A stretch of DNA of 64,000 nt from Mesostigma viride (GCA_009746045.1 RPFO01000154.1:3371763-3435762), one strand, 5' to 3'. Positions 43,423 to 53,208 are shown, counted from the stretch's first letter. The notes: generated from the letters alone by a model not told the origin. Translations and numbers: made by a program.

Positions 43423-43451
43423 AAATGTATCCTAATCCGGTAAAACCACCC

Positions 43452-44341
43452 TCATTATTAGCACTCAAGGTATGTACAGATCGACCCTTATGTATAGGAG
43501 GCACCAGGGTCGTGCCTGTCAGACTGTCTCCAGCCCTATCCTCATCCTGACCATCCTGTGCCAGTCCTGCACGGTCAGAATGCTTCTGAGATCCACCTGG
43601 GTCCACAGCACCAGGTCCTACCTCATGCAGGCTCAGCACCGCCATGGCGGGCACGTTGGCGAGTAACCACTGCAGCTACAGCTGGCATACTCTCTGTGGT
43701 AACCAAGCTTGCCCCATCGTGTCCAATAGGCTCTGTCACCAGAGCATGGGGCTGCCCCTCACTGCCGTCACTAGCAGCTACATTACACACCCCTGGGGGC
43801 ACCCTCCAGGGTTCAGGGATGTGTGCAGGCTCAAGTCAATGATCAACAGCCTTGCCCTTGCTCTTGTCCTGGGATGGACCAGCCTTCTCCTTGCTGCCAC
43901 CCTGAGCTGGCTTGCTCTGACCTTCCTGCCTCAGGTACGAGGGACACTCATTCCTGAAGTGACCCTTCCCTTGGCAGAAATAACACTCCACCTGACTGAT
44001 GTCCCGTGAGGTCCCACTGCTGGGTCCAGCCTTGGGAGGACCACCCACCCTCTTGAAGTCAAACTGGGACTGTGGATGTCCCGACTTCGGAGGTGTCCCC
44101 CGTCCAGCCATTCTGCCACGCCCCCTCCTGGACCTTCCTCGACCCCTTGAAGAGGCCTCAGGCCCTCTCGAGGACGCTGGACCCCCGTGGCCCGATCCCC
44201 TCATGGACTTGACTGCAGGCTCAGCTGCCTCCTCGTCCCCTTGACGTGGGCGCTTCCCGCCTACATACTTGCCGCTGAAACACTCATACAGCTGGTCCGT
44301 CATGGCAGCCCAGCCATGGACTTGGCGCATGTGGATGGACA
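43452..44341 (-). pseudogene. Cop-H start of pol and C-terminal half of Gag
   Basis: 44341-43836 codes Gag from HMRQVHGWAAMTDQ through Arg/Gly-rich repeats (RGRGRSRRGRGR) to the knuckle CYFCQGKGHFRNEC, and stops at TGA (43838-43836), the same UGA as in Cop-C. Pol begins beyond it but is shifted near 43625 by an extra CATG. Cut on the right by Cop-C (TSD CGTTG at 44342-44346). Confidence 0.87.
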
Positions 44342-44346
44342 CGTTG

Positions 44347-45044
44347 AGTTAACGCCAAGCGCATTGGCATGTTCCTGATTCGGCATATCTCTGCGATTCC
44401 AGCGGCACCGGAACGAGTTCATTCCGACAAGTATCAAGAAAGTTATGGCGTTCCGACTTCCCGGTCGCGCGCGAGCGCGAGCCGGCTGTTCTTCTAAGTC
44501 GTGCGTGAATATTTGCCGACGACATATGGGGTCGACAGTAATTCCTGGGCTGACAGGAATTAGGTGCTGAACCTACAGCGGTATTGGATTAATACGTCGT
44601 ATGCAGGAAATAGGAACCTTAACCTGTGGTCTGTTGGTACCGCAGGCTTAGTCCTGGACTTCTAGGTGCAGATGCAATAATCACTGTGGACTGTACTCTG
44701 TGGTCACTGTGCCTGTATGGCAGACCTACTGTATAGGATCTGGGCGCTGTACAGGTTGTTAATACTGTACCGGGAGTGTTATTACTGAGCAGGCCTCCTA
44801 GGCTGCTCAGGACTAGCAAAGCACAGTGCACAAGTATATAAAGAATAGGCCAGTGCCAATTGGGCATCTCTTGCGAGCCCGCCTCACGTGTGTTGCCTTG
44901 ACTTGGCAAACTCGTGTATAAGCCTCAAGTGTGTGAGCGCTGTAACATTATCCAATTTTAACAAAGCTCCGTTCCAACCACATCCACACATTGCTGCATA
45001 ATTTGCAACCATATCCTTATACATTGCGTTTAAAAACGTTAACT
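44347..45044 (+). repeat. Cop-C 5' LTR
   Basis: 698 bp, AGTT/AACT ends. The following bases (CAAATTACAAGCAG) do not begin with TGG, so the primer may not be the 3' end of an intact tRNA. Confidence 0.95.
44835..44843 (+). promoter_or_regulatory. Cop-C LTR TATA box
   Basis: TATATAAAG, repeated at 52152-52160 in the 3' LTR, about 200 bp before the LTR end. Confidence 0.5.
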
Positions 45045-45138
45045 CAAATTACAAGCAGTCTCGACGGAACGGCCAGAAGGGTCGTTGCTGTTTGCTGCGT
45101 GCAGCGTTGACGACGCGGTGAAGCTCGTCGGGTGTCGA

Positions 45139-46059
45139 ATGGTGCAGGAAGAACAACGGCAGCAGAATTTCCGGTTTCCTCGGCAGTCTGCTGGTGGTTC
45201 CATTTCGCCTGAATTGCGTCGTGTGGTTCGAGATTTATCTTTATTGCTTGCAGATCGGCCACCTGTTGATCGCAACTTTGTGCAATTCGTCGACGACCAG
45301 GTCGAGGATTGGGAGCGCATTCTGCAGCACGTCCGGACCATCGTCGTTCCGGCACACCGGAGCGTCGACGACATCGAGCAAGAGCTGCACGGTCTGGTCG
45401 GAATCCAGACTGTGATTACAGCCTTAGTTGACCGGGTGCGTGCGGAGTTGGTGGCCAGGCGAGGAGAAGCTGCGGAGCCAGCTGGTGCGGTGCGACGCGA
45501 GTTCGTGCAGGCAGCGCGGGTGCGGGCGTACAACGTGCGTTCGCAGGCGTAATTGGCGACGAGGGATTTGCAGCGGGACCAGTTCGACGTGAGCGACGCG
45601 GGGCGGAGCGCTACAGGCGGCTAGCAGAGGTCGAGGCGGCTGAGGAAGCCATCACCGGAGGTCAGCGTGCGGCACGAGTCGACAGGAATCCGGAGCGAAG
45701 GAGAGTTCCTCTTCAGGAACTGCCCCAACCTCTTCGCGTTCGAGTGACGCGGTGGGAGGAGTTCGCCCCTCTGGGTTACGACAGTGACCTTGAGGTGGGC
45801 TGTGGGGGTCGCTGGTCTAGGCGACGAGGAGCTTGGCGACCGCGAGGTGCCAAGATACAACCCGCGGGGTGGTAACGACGGGTTGTCACCTGTCTACTAC
45901 ACTAACGGTGACGACGCTGTCATCGCGGGCCGACAGCGGGCTGACGACGGTGCTGCTGGCAGCAGGGTGCCAGAGCTCATCATTGTGAGCGACAGCGACA
46001 GTGACAGCGACAAGGAGAACCAGGAGGCGCCCGCGGGTGACCGTGGTGGTCTTGACTGA
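45139..46059 (+). pseudogene. Cop-C ORF0, pre-gag protein of unknown function
   Basis: Begins at ATG 45139 (MVQEEQRQQNFRF), about 95 bp after the LTR. The first part is helical (VDDQVEDWERILQHV, IEQELHGL). An acidic Ser/Asp tail follows (VSDSDSDSDKENQ), ending at TGA 46059. Two one-base deletions relative to the Cop-H copy (near 45515 and 45805) split it into three frames. Cop-H keeps an open version, which supports a real ORF of about 300 residues. No family recognised. It lies about 100 bp upstream of gag and would be the first ORF on the genomic RNA. Confidence 0.6.
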
Positions 46060-46159
46060 GTGGTAACACTTGTCATTTTCCTTCTTGTTCAGCAGCTTAT
46101 ATTGCTTTAATTGCTGTTTGGCCACTTGGCTGGCTGTAGCAGACCTGAACAAGGCCATC

Positions 46160-47327
46160 ATGAGTGAGGGAGCTTTTGACCAACGAGGGCGCGGTGTCGG
46201 CTTTGAGCGGCGCGGCGCTGATATGGATGGACGCGATGGACGCGATGGACGCGGTGGAGTCCCGGCGCTAGGGGACCAGGCTGGCTGCGGATGATCAGAG
46301 CCAAGGATCTCAAGGCGGTCAGAACGCGCCAGCAGCAGACCAAGCAGCGCCTAGGCGGCCGACCGTAGCCGAGGGGTACGCGGTGCTAAGCCAGTTTCAG
46401 TCCATCAAGGACAATTGGCAGCCCCGGGACGCTGAGAGGATGCTGGAGGACATGAACTTGTACACGGACATCTACACCGGTGACAAGCTTCGCATCCTGG
46501 CGTCTAGTGCCTACATAAGGCAGTCGGCAAGGCGGCTGTTCAAGTTCGTCCGGGAGCGACATACAGCGGGGGATACCTGGGCTGCGTTTATGACGCGACT
46601 CAGGGTGTTCCTGAGTGATAAGAGGACCATAGATGGTTCTCACCTGAAACAGGAGTACCTGGACTACAAGCCCATCAAGGGGCAGCTAGTGGTCCACGCC
46701 TTTGAAGACTTCGTCAAGCTGAGGGAGGACGCCATGGCCAAAGGGTTCTTCGTTGCAGATCGGATGGCCATGGGCGACTTTCTCAAGTCGCTGCAGCTGG
46801 ATCCTGTCACGATGGACAACGTGACCATCCACATGCGCCAAGTCCATGGCTGGGCTGCCATGACGGACCAGCTGTATGAGTGTTTCAGCGGCAAGTATGT
46901 AGGCGGTAAGCGCCCACGTCAAGGGGACGAGGAGGCAGCTGAGCCTGCGGTTAAGTCCATGAGGGGATCGGGCCACGGGGGCCCAGCGTCCTCGAGAGGG
47001 CCTGAGACCTCTTCTAGGGGTCGAGGAAGGTCCAGGAGGGGGCGTGGCAGAATGGCTGGACGGGGGACACCTCCGAAGTCGGGACCTCCACAGTCCCAGT
47101 TTGACTTCAAGAGGGTGGGTGGTCCTCCCAAGGCTGGACCCAGCAGTGGGACCTCACGGGACATCAGTCAGGTGGAATGTTATTTCTGCCAAGGGAAGGG
47201 TCACTTCAGGAATGAGTGTCCCTCGTACCTGAGGCAGGAAGGTCAGAGCAAGCCAGCTCAGGGTGGCAGCAAGGAGAAGGCTGGTCCATCCCAGGATAAG
47301 GGCAAGGGCAAGGCTGTTGATCATTGA
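46160..47327 (+). pseudogene. gag: Cop-C gag (one frameshift)
   Basis: Starts MSEGAFDQRGRG at 46160. A one-base loss near 46285 moves the frame to that of the main part (VAEGYAVLSQFQ onwards). The capsid region has RRLFKFVRERH, FMTRLRVFLSDK and GDFLKSLQLDP. An Arg/Gly-rich stretch and the knuckle CYFCQGKGHFRNEC (47178-47219) follow, then a Lys-rich end. It stops at TGA 47325-47327, in frame with pol. Gag forms the particle and packages RNA. The Cop-H copy lacks the early shift. Confidence 0.88.
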
Positions 47328-50300
47328 CTTGAGCCTGCACACATCCCTGAACCCTGGAGGGTGCCCCCAGGGGTGTGTAATGTAGCTGCTAGTGACGGCA
47401 GTGAGGGGCAGCCCCATGCTCTAGTGACAGAGCCTATTGGACACGATGGGGCAAGCTTGGTTACCACAGAGAGTATGCCAGCTGTAGCTGCAGTGGTTAC
47501 TCGCCAACGTGCCCGCCATGGCGGTGCTGAGCCTGAGGTAGGACCTGGTGCTGTGGACCCAGGTGGATCTCAGAAGCATTCTGACCGTGCAGGACTGGCA
47601 CAGGATGGTCAGGATGAGGATAGGGCTGGAGACAGTCTGACAGGCACGACCCTGGTGCCTCCTGTACATAAGGGATCTGTACATACCTTGAGTGCTAATA
47701 ATGACAATAAAAGATTTTCTCTCTTGTATGACATTGCCTCAAGGTTGCATACCATGTTTGGCCATGCAGCTCAGTCTTTGCAAGTTGCTAGACGGCTGGG
47801 AGGAAGTGAGTTGTACTCCATCTGCCAACAGGTTGCTCAAGCTTGCAAGTGCAGGCTAGTTGCTAGAAAGCCCAAGCAGTCTCATGCCAGGTCTCCTATT
47901 TTGCAGCCAGGCCATGTGCAGGTAGATATTCAGAGAATCAGGGGTTTGAAGCTGCTGGTGGCAGTGGACAGATATACCAAGTACAAGACCCTAGAGATCC
48001 TGCCTGACATGGAGAAGCCTACATTGATTGCTGCTCTGAAGTTGACAAGGAGCAGGTACCCTGGGTTGGAGTTGTTGCAGTGTGACATTCAGTTTGAGTG
48101 CTGTGAGAACCTGCCAGAGTTTCCAGAGTTGCTGATTACACCCAGGGAGAGCCACGGCCAGCAAGGGGTGGTGGAGAGAGCCATCCAAGAGATCAAGACT
48201 GTGCTGCTGGTGGAGAGGATTCCAAGGACGTCATCTGCCATTGTGACATCTGCATGGCTACGTTCTGTGGAGGATAGGCTGAACCTCAGGACTCCCATGT
48301 TCTTTGGTGACATTGCCATCAATCCTCTTATGCTGCACACCAGGATGCTGCCAGCTGATGCTGAGCAGGCATGGAAGGAGAAGCTAGAGGCCAAGTTCCT
48401 CAAGCTGAGGCAGAAAGACAAGGGCTGGAGTGTCCTAGAACCTAACGTTGGACAACAGGTTGTTGTGTGGAAGGAGCCAAGCTTTCCAGGGAAACGTGGC
48501 AGCTGGCATGATGGGGTGGTGACCCGAGTAGAAGCCGCTGGCCATAAGTGCTGGGTGGCCATTGATGGCTCCCAAGCAGTGCACCGTCTGTCCTGGTCAA
48601 AGATCCGTCCCCGGGGAGGTAATCAAGGAGACCTCTTCCAGGTGCCCGTTGGTGTACAAGGCGGGGGTGACGTGGAGCTTCCTGATCAGGGTGCTACAGC
48701 TGTATCGAGCCCTCAGGGTGACCCTGGCCCGGCCCCTGGGGTACCTTCACATACGGTGGTTGGGCAAGCAGGCGGACAGGCTGCACCTCCGGAACGGCCC
48801 GACACCAGGCCTAGGGGTGTGCGTCTATCAGATATTGTACAGGCTTTGCAAAGAGCCAAGAAGGAGCCTAAGGTGTCCAAGCTTGTCCAGTTGGATGAAC
48901 CTGAGGTAGCTGCCATGGAGATAGATACCAATGCACAGGTTTCTGTCATGGGACCTCAGCATACAGGAGAACTGCTGGTCGGAGAACCAAGTTGCCCCTG
49001 GGTGTCTGATTTCAGTGGTAGGACGCATCTAAGGGTGTTGGGAGAGGTTACTGCCCCTGTCATGGGTGTGGATGTGACCTTCCTTGTCCTAGAGGACTAT
49101 GATGGCCCTGTGATTTTGGGTCAGAATTTTCTGGGCAATCCTGGGATTTCTATCAGAGCTACAGCTCTGAGAAGAGATGGCTGGGGGATGATTCCCCTAG
49201 AAAATTTCAGGACAACATTTCCAATCAGGTGCAGGGCCAAGCCGGTCAAGGGTGTAAAATGGGATGAAGGGGAGGTGCCCCCAGCAGCCAGTTTGGTGAT
49301 TCCAGCTGTGTTGCACCCCAGCAGTATTGGCATAACTCACAGGAGCCTTGCTGCACACTCTCCTTTGACATATGACCAGCTAGTCCAAGAGATGAGCTCG
49401 CCTACTTTGTTTGAGGCTTGGAAGCTCGCCTTCTCCAAGGCATTGGAGGAGTGGTTGCAGTTTGAGTGTGCTGCACCAACAGACAGACGTCCCCCAGCAT
49501 CAAGGAAGCTTGCTTTGAGATTTGTGCTGAAGAGGAAGGTTGTGGATGAGGTATCAGTGCCCCATGTCAGGCCTGTCCTGAATGAGTATCACGGCACGGG
49601 GAGTCTGCCAGGAGAGGAGCTGTACACGCCAGGGATGCTACACGACACATGGAGAATTTTGCTATGTCTCTACGTGGGGTTGCTGAACAGGGGAGCAGCT
49701 ATGTCATCAGTGCTGCTGGACTTCAAGAGGGCATTTTTAAAATCTGATCCAGAAGTGGCCAGGAGGGTGTGGAAGCAGGATGAGCCTTACTGTGTTGAGG
49801 TGCCTGCCATCTGGAAGCTGGAGCTGCATCAACAATTCCTGGTTATTCTGAAGGGCCTGGAAGGACTCAGGTCGAGCCCAATCATCTGGAGACTCACGCT
49901 GCAGGAAGCTCTGATCAGTGAGTGTGGCTTGAGAGTGTCTTCAGTTGATCCCTGTTTGCTGCTGGCCCAATGGGAGGGTCTGCCAGTGTATGCTAGTTTG
50001 CATGGAGATGATCTGCATTTGCTAGCCCCCACGACCTGGCTGAAGAAGTTTATTCCTGTCATCAGTGGCAAGTTTTCACTGGGCAAGGAGCTGTGGCAGG
50101 AGCCCAACAAGCCTGTAGTGTTCTGTGGAATGCAGGCTACCCTGTTCAGGAGGGATGGGGAGTGGAGTATCAGGCTTCAGGCTGGAGGAGATTATAAACA
50201 GACCATTGTGAAGGCCTTGCCAGAGAAGATCACCCAGGCTGCAGGACCTGAGTTGAGAGGCATGTGGGCCTGGTTTGCCAGCATCTGTGGTCCGTCTTTG

Positions 50301-50918
50301 ATGGTCCATAGCAGAATGCCTGATGAGGTGCTTGAGGATGAGAAGCCTCGAGTCATAGCCCGATTGGTGGAGAGTACCCCTGATCTGATTTTGTCTGGGA
50401 TTGACTTTGCCCAGCCTATCACCTTGGAGATCTTTGTTGACAGTTCCATGGATGCTCGCCAGGTTACCAAGGTCAGGGGGAGATCTGCTGCTCTGTTTGC
50501 TTTTTATCAGAGCAGGGCAAGTTTGTTCAGCTGGTACAGCAGACTGCAGAAGAGGGTCTGTATCAGTTCAGATGTGGCAGAATGCAGGGCCATATGCGAG
50601 GGGATCCAGTCCAGCTTGTACATAAAGGAGTTAATGCTGGAGCTGGCTTCAGTTACCCCTTGGACCTTGCAGATGGAGACGTTGTTGCTAACAGACAGCA
50701 TGGGTATGGTCCAGTTTGTTCACAAGCAGCTGGCCAGAAGCCGGGACCTGGATTATTTGTTGCTGAAGGAGTTGGCCAGTTTGGTTGACTTGAAGCATAT
50801 CCCTGGCGAGGAGAACCCTGCTGATGCATTGACAAAGCTGCCACACAAGGCCCCAGCCCAGTACAATGTACTGAGGAAGCTCATGAATGCTGACTGTCAA
50901 GTCGGTCTATCTGTCTAA
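47328..50918 (+). CDS. pol: Cop-C pol: integrase, protease-like, RT, RNase H in one frame
   Basis: Open from the codon after the gag UGA to 50918. There is no ATG until 47475, so read-through from gag is likely. Residues are counted from 47361. Integrase zinc ligands are His130, His135, Cys162 and Cys164. The core is Asp189, Asp242, Glu272 (QGVVERAI), with an SH3-like tail at 350-417. The protease-like domain has Asp522 in EIDTNAQVSV and ILGQNFL at 585-591. RT has Asp787 in DFKRAFLK and HGDD at 881-884. RNase H has Asp1027, Glu1074, Asp1112 and Asp1155 (ADALTK). RT and RNase H are clearly copia-type. The domain order, DTN motif, HGDD box and short second spacing of the integrase triad are not. 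Confidence 0.93.
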   Translation, partial: LEPAHIPEPWRVPPGVCNVAASDGSEGQPHALVTEPIGHDGASLVTTESMPAVAAVVTRQRARHGGAEPEVGPGAVDPGGSQKHSDRAGLAQDGQDEDRAGDSLTGTTLVPPVHKGSVHTLSANNDNKRFSLLYDIASRLHTMFGHAAQSLQVARRLGGSELYSICQQVAQACKCRLVARKPKQSHARSPILQPGHVQVDIQRIRGLKLLVAVDRYTKYKTLEILPDMEKPTLIAALKLTRSRYPGLELLQCDIQFECCENLPEFPELLITPRESHGQQGVVERAIQEIKTVLLVERIPRTSSAIVTSAWLRSVEDRLNLRTPMFFGDIAINPLMLHTRMLPADAEQAWKEKLEAKFLKLRQKDKGWSVLEPNVGQQVVVWKEPSFPGKRGSWHDGVVTRVEAAGHKCWVAIDGSQAVHRLSWSKIRPRGGNQGDLFQVPVGVQGGGDVELPDQGATAVSSPQGDPGPAPGVPSHTVVGQAGGQAAPPERPDTRPRGVRLSDIVQALQRAKKEPKVSKLVQLDEPEVAAMEIDTNAQVSVMGPQHTGELLVGEPSCPWVSDFSGRTHLRVLGEVTAPVMGVDVTFLVLEDYDGPVILGQNFLGNPGISIRATALRRDGWGMIPLENFRTTFPIRCRAKPVKGVKWDEGEVPPAASLVIPAVLHPSSIGITHRSLAAHSPLTYDQLVQEMSSPTLFEAWKLAFSKALEEWLQFECAAPTDRRPPASRKLALRFVLKRKVVDEVSVPHVRPVLNEYHGTGSLPGEELYTPGMLHDTWRILLCLYVGLLNRGAAMSSVLLDFKRAFLKSDPEVARRVWKQDEPYCVEVPAIWKLELHQQFLVILKGLEGLRSSPIIWRLTLQEALISECGLRVSSVDPCLLLAQWEGLPVYASLHGDDLHLLAPTTWLKKFIPVISGKFSLGKELWQEPNKPVVFCGMQATLFRRDGEWSIRLQAGGDYKQTIVKALPEKITQAAGPELRGMWAWFASICGPSLMVHSRMPDEVLEDEKPRVIARLVESTPDLILSGIDFAQPITLEIFVDSSMDARQVTKVRGRSAALFAFYQSRASLFSWYSRLQKRVCISSDVAECRAICEGIQSSLYIKELMLELASVTPWTLQMETLLLTDSMGMVQFVHKQLARSRDLDYLLLKELASLVDLKHIPGEENPADALTKLPHKAPAQYNVLRKLMNADCQVGLSV

Positions 50919-51665
50919 AAGCTGAGAGCTGGGTGCTTAAGTCTCTGGATATCAGGCTGGGAGCTTGATTGTACATAATCCTGAGCACACCTTGAGGGGT
51001 GAGACATGTCTCTGGTGTGGGAATGTCTGACATTGTCTCTGATGGAGAGATGTCTATCTGGGGTTTTCATCTCAGTCTGAGGTTTCCCCAGATCTGTGGT
51101 TTGTGGGCGGGGTTCGATTCCCTGGTGCCGTCTTAAGGCGGAGTTTCACGGACTGGCTGACCCATCCACCATGCTGGTGAGGTGGCGACAGGTCCCCTGA
51201 TTTTCCACGGTTGGAACGAGTATAGGAGCTTGTGTTTTGCATGTGCTTCGCGTAGATGTTGTGTCTGGTTCGATAAGGGGCAGCAGACCGGCGCCGACTC
51301 CCGTCTGGGGGTCAGCAATGTTTTCTGATGAGCTGTTGTGGGTGATCTGTGGGGTTTCGCCTAAGGTCCTGAAGGTTGTACATACTTCTCAAGTTCTTAG
51401 CTGAACACCTATGGGCTGCCACAGTTGGCCAACCTCTTGTACATGGGTAACACAACGAGCCTCCCGTGAAGGGATAGGGACTCATTGTAATTTGTTTGTG
51501 CTCCTGAACCAGTATGGGTGCTATGTACATATAATAAGGAATCCAAGCTGACTGTCATGCCCAGCGGGTTGTGACTTGTAGTCGGGGAGGATGTCCAGTA
51601 CCCATTGTGTGTGTTTGTATGTAGACTTGTGTGAGCTGCTACAGCTCAAGAAAAGAAAGGATTGG
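50919..51665 (+). other. Cop-C 3' untranslated region and polypurine tract
   Basis: Non-coding. A T-arm-like GGGGTTCGATTCCC lies at about 51110-51123. It ends in AAGAAAAGAAAGGATTGG right before the LTR. Confidence 0.65.
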
Positions 51666-52361
51666 AGTTAACGCCAAGCGCATTGGCGTGATCCTGATTC
51701 GGCATATCTCTGCGATTCCAGCGGCACCGGAACGAGTTCATTCCGACAAGTATCAAGAAAGTTATGGCGTTCCGACTTCCCGGTCGCGCGCGAGCGCGAG
51801 CCGGCTGTTCTTCTAAGTCGGACGTGAATATTTGCCGACGACATATGGGGTCGACAGTAATTCCTGGGCTGACAGGAATTAGGTGCTGAACCTACGACGG
51901 TATTGGATTAATACGTCGTACGCAGGAAATAGGAACCTTAACCTGTGGTCTGTTGGTACCGCAGGCTTAGTCCTGGACTTCTAGGTGCAGATGCAATAAT
52001 CACTGTGGACTGTACTCTGTGGTCACTGTGCCTGTATGGCAGACCTACTGTATAGGATCTGGGCGCTGTACAGGTAGTGAATACTGTACCGGGGTGTTAT
52101 TACTGAGCAGGCCTCCTAGGCTGCTCAGGACTAGCAAGCACAGTGCACAAGTATATAAAGAATAGGCCAGTGCCAATTGGGCATCTCTTGCGAGCCCGCC
52201 TCACGTGTGTTGCCTTGACTTGGCAAACTCGTGTATAAGCCTCAAGTGTGTGAGCGCTGTAACATTATCCAATTTTAACAAAGCTCCGTTCCAACCACAT
52301 TCACACATAATTTGCTGCATTGCAACCATATCCTTATACATTGCGTTTAAAAACGTTAACT
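51666..52361 (+). repeat. Cop-C 3' LTR
   Basis: 696 bp. It differs from the 5' copy by scattered substitutions and small indels (for example near 51822, 51896, 52078 and 52310). Confidence 0.95.
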
Positions 52362-52751
52362 CGTTGTCCATCGTGATAGGATCCAGCTGCAGCGACTTGA
52401 GAAAGTCGCCCATGGCCATCCTGTCTGCACAGAAGAAACCTTTGGCCATGGCGTCCTCCCTCAGCTTGCAGAAGTCTTCAAAGGCGTGGACCACCAACTG
52501 CCCCTTGATGGGCTTGTAGTCCAGGTACTCCTGCTTCAGGTGAGAACCATCTATGGTCCTCTTATCACTTAGGAACACCCTGAGGCGCGTCATGAACGCA
52601 GCCCAGGAACCCCCCGCTGTATGTCGCTCCCGGACGAACTTGAACAGCCGCCTTGCCGACTGCCGTATGTAGGCACAGTCTACTAGACGCCAGAATGCGA
52701 AGCTTGTCACCGGTGTAGATGTCCGTGTACAAGTTCATGTCCTCCAGCATC
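52362..52751 (-). pseudogene. gag: Cop-H Gag, middle part
   Basis: Codes LEDMNLYTDIYTGDKLRIL through RRLFKFVRERH to GDFLKSLQLDPITMDN, with a shift near 52680. The left end is the Cop-C TSD; the right end is the Cop-D TSD (GCATC, 52747-52751). Frames that run on into the Cop-C LTR are accidental. Confidence 0.88.
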
Positions 52752-53208
52752 AGTTAGATGAGATGCTTAGGCTGACACACGGATTTCCGGCCTGCGCGCC
52801 GCGTATTGCCTACCGCGGCTGAGCGGGACACCTCAGTACTGTACGGCAGGGTGTACGGTACTGAGGTGTCATGTGGACTGATGTGCGGTTAGTGCCAGAT
52901 TGTGCCTAGACTCTAGCTCGACCCGCCAGGTCCGGGTTATCCGGGTCTGACGGGCCGAGTGTAGTTGATGCTAGTGACGTGGTCGCATGGCATTGCAGTG
53001 TACAGTTGTCCACTGGTGAGGTGCTGCAGGTAGCACCGCCATAGGCATATAGGCGTAGCACTGGGGAGTGCCGCAGCACCCGAGTTTGCCCAGACGTTCC
53101 ATTCTGAGCCCTCAGCTTACACTACTCTCTCATTGTATTATTGCTAATACAACCATCATTCCATTTCAGCTTCGGCAGTTGTCCATCGTCGTGAGACTCG
53201 ATCCAACT
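52752..53208 (+). repeat. Cop-D 5' LTR
   Basis: 457 bp. The next bases are TGGACTGAAAAGC, so a TGG-type primer-binding site is possible here. It contains a strong inverted repeat (CACCTCAGTACTGTAC and its complement near 52830-52870). Confidence 0.95.

Larger units (their letters stand above)
33646..43451. mobile_element. TIR-1, 9.8-kb terminal-inverted-repeat element with cargo
   Basis: 29-bp perfect TIRs starting GGGTGGTTTTACC (33646-33674, 43423-43451), with the target TCA duplicated at 33643-33645 and 43452-43454. Excision restores Cop-H exactly (compare Cop-C near 47690-47705). The subterminal regions share further copies of AGGATACATTT and GAGACAACA. A 3-bp TSD with G-rich ends would suit PIF/Harbinger or CACTA-related groups, but no transposase was recognised. 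Contents: minisatellites, a polyglutamine ORF, a GC-rich array and one unknown gene. Confidence 0.88.
44347..52361 (+). mobile_element. Cop-C, best-preserved copia-type element of the window
   Basis: LTRs of 698 and 696 bp (AGTTAACG...CGTTAACT) flank ORF0, gag and pol, and CGTTG is duplicated at 44342-44346 and 52362-52366. It lies inside the gag of Cop-H, a member of the same family in opposite orientation. The two LTRs differ at about a dozen places by eye, so it is older than Cop-D and Gyp-1, yet pol remains open. Confidence 0.96.

Noticed and set aside
52201-52361. Extra C-terminus of Cop-H Gag (ELTFLNAMYKDMV...)
   Set aside because: The frame runs by chance into the Cop-C LTR past the insertion point at 52362.
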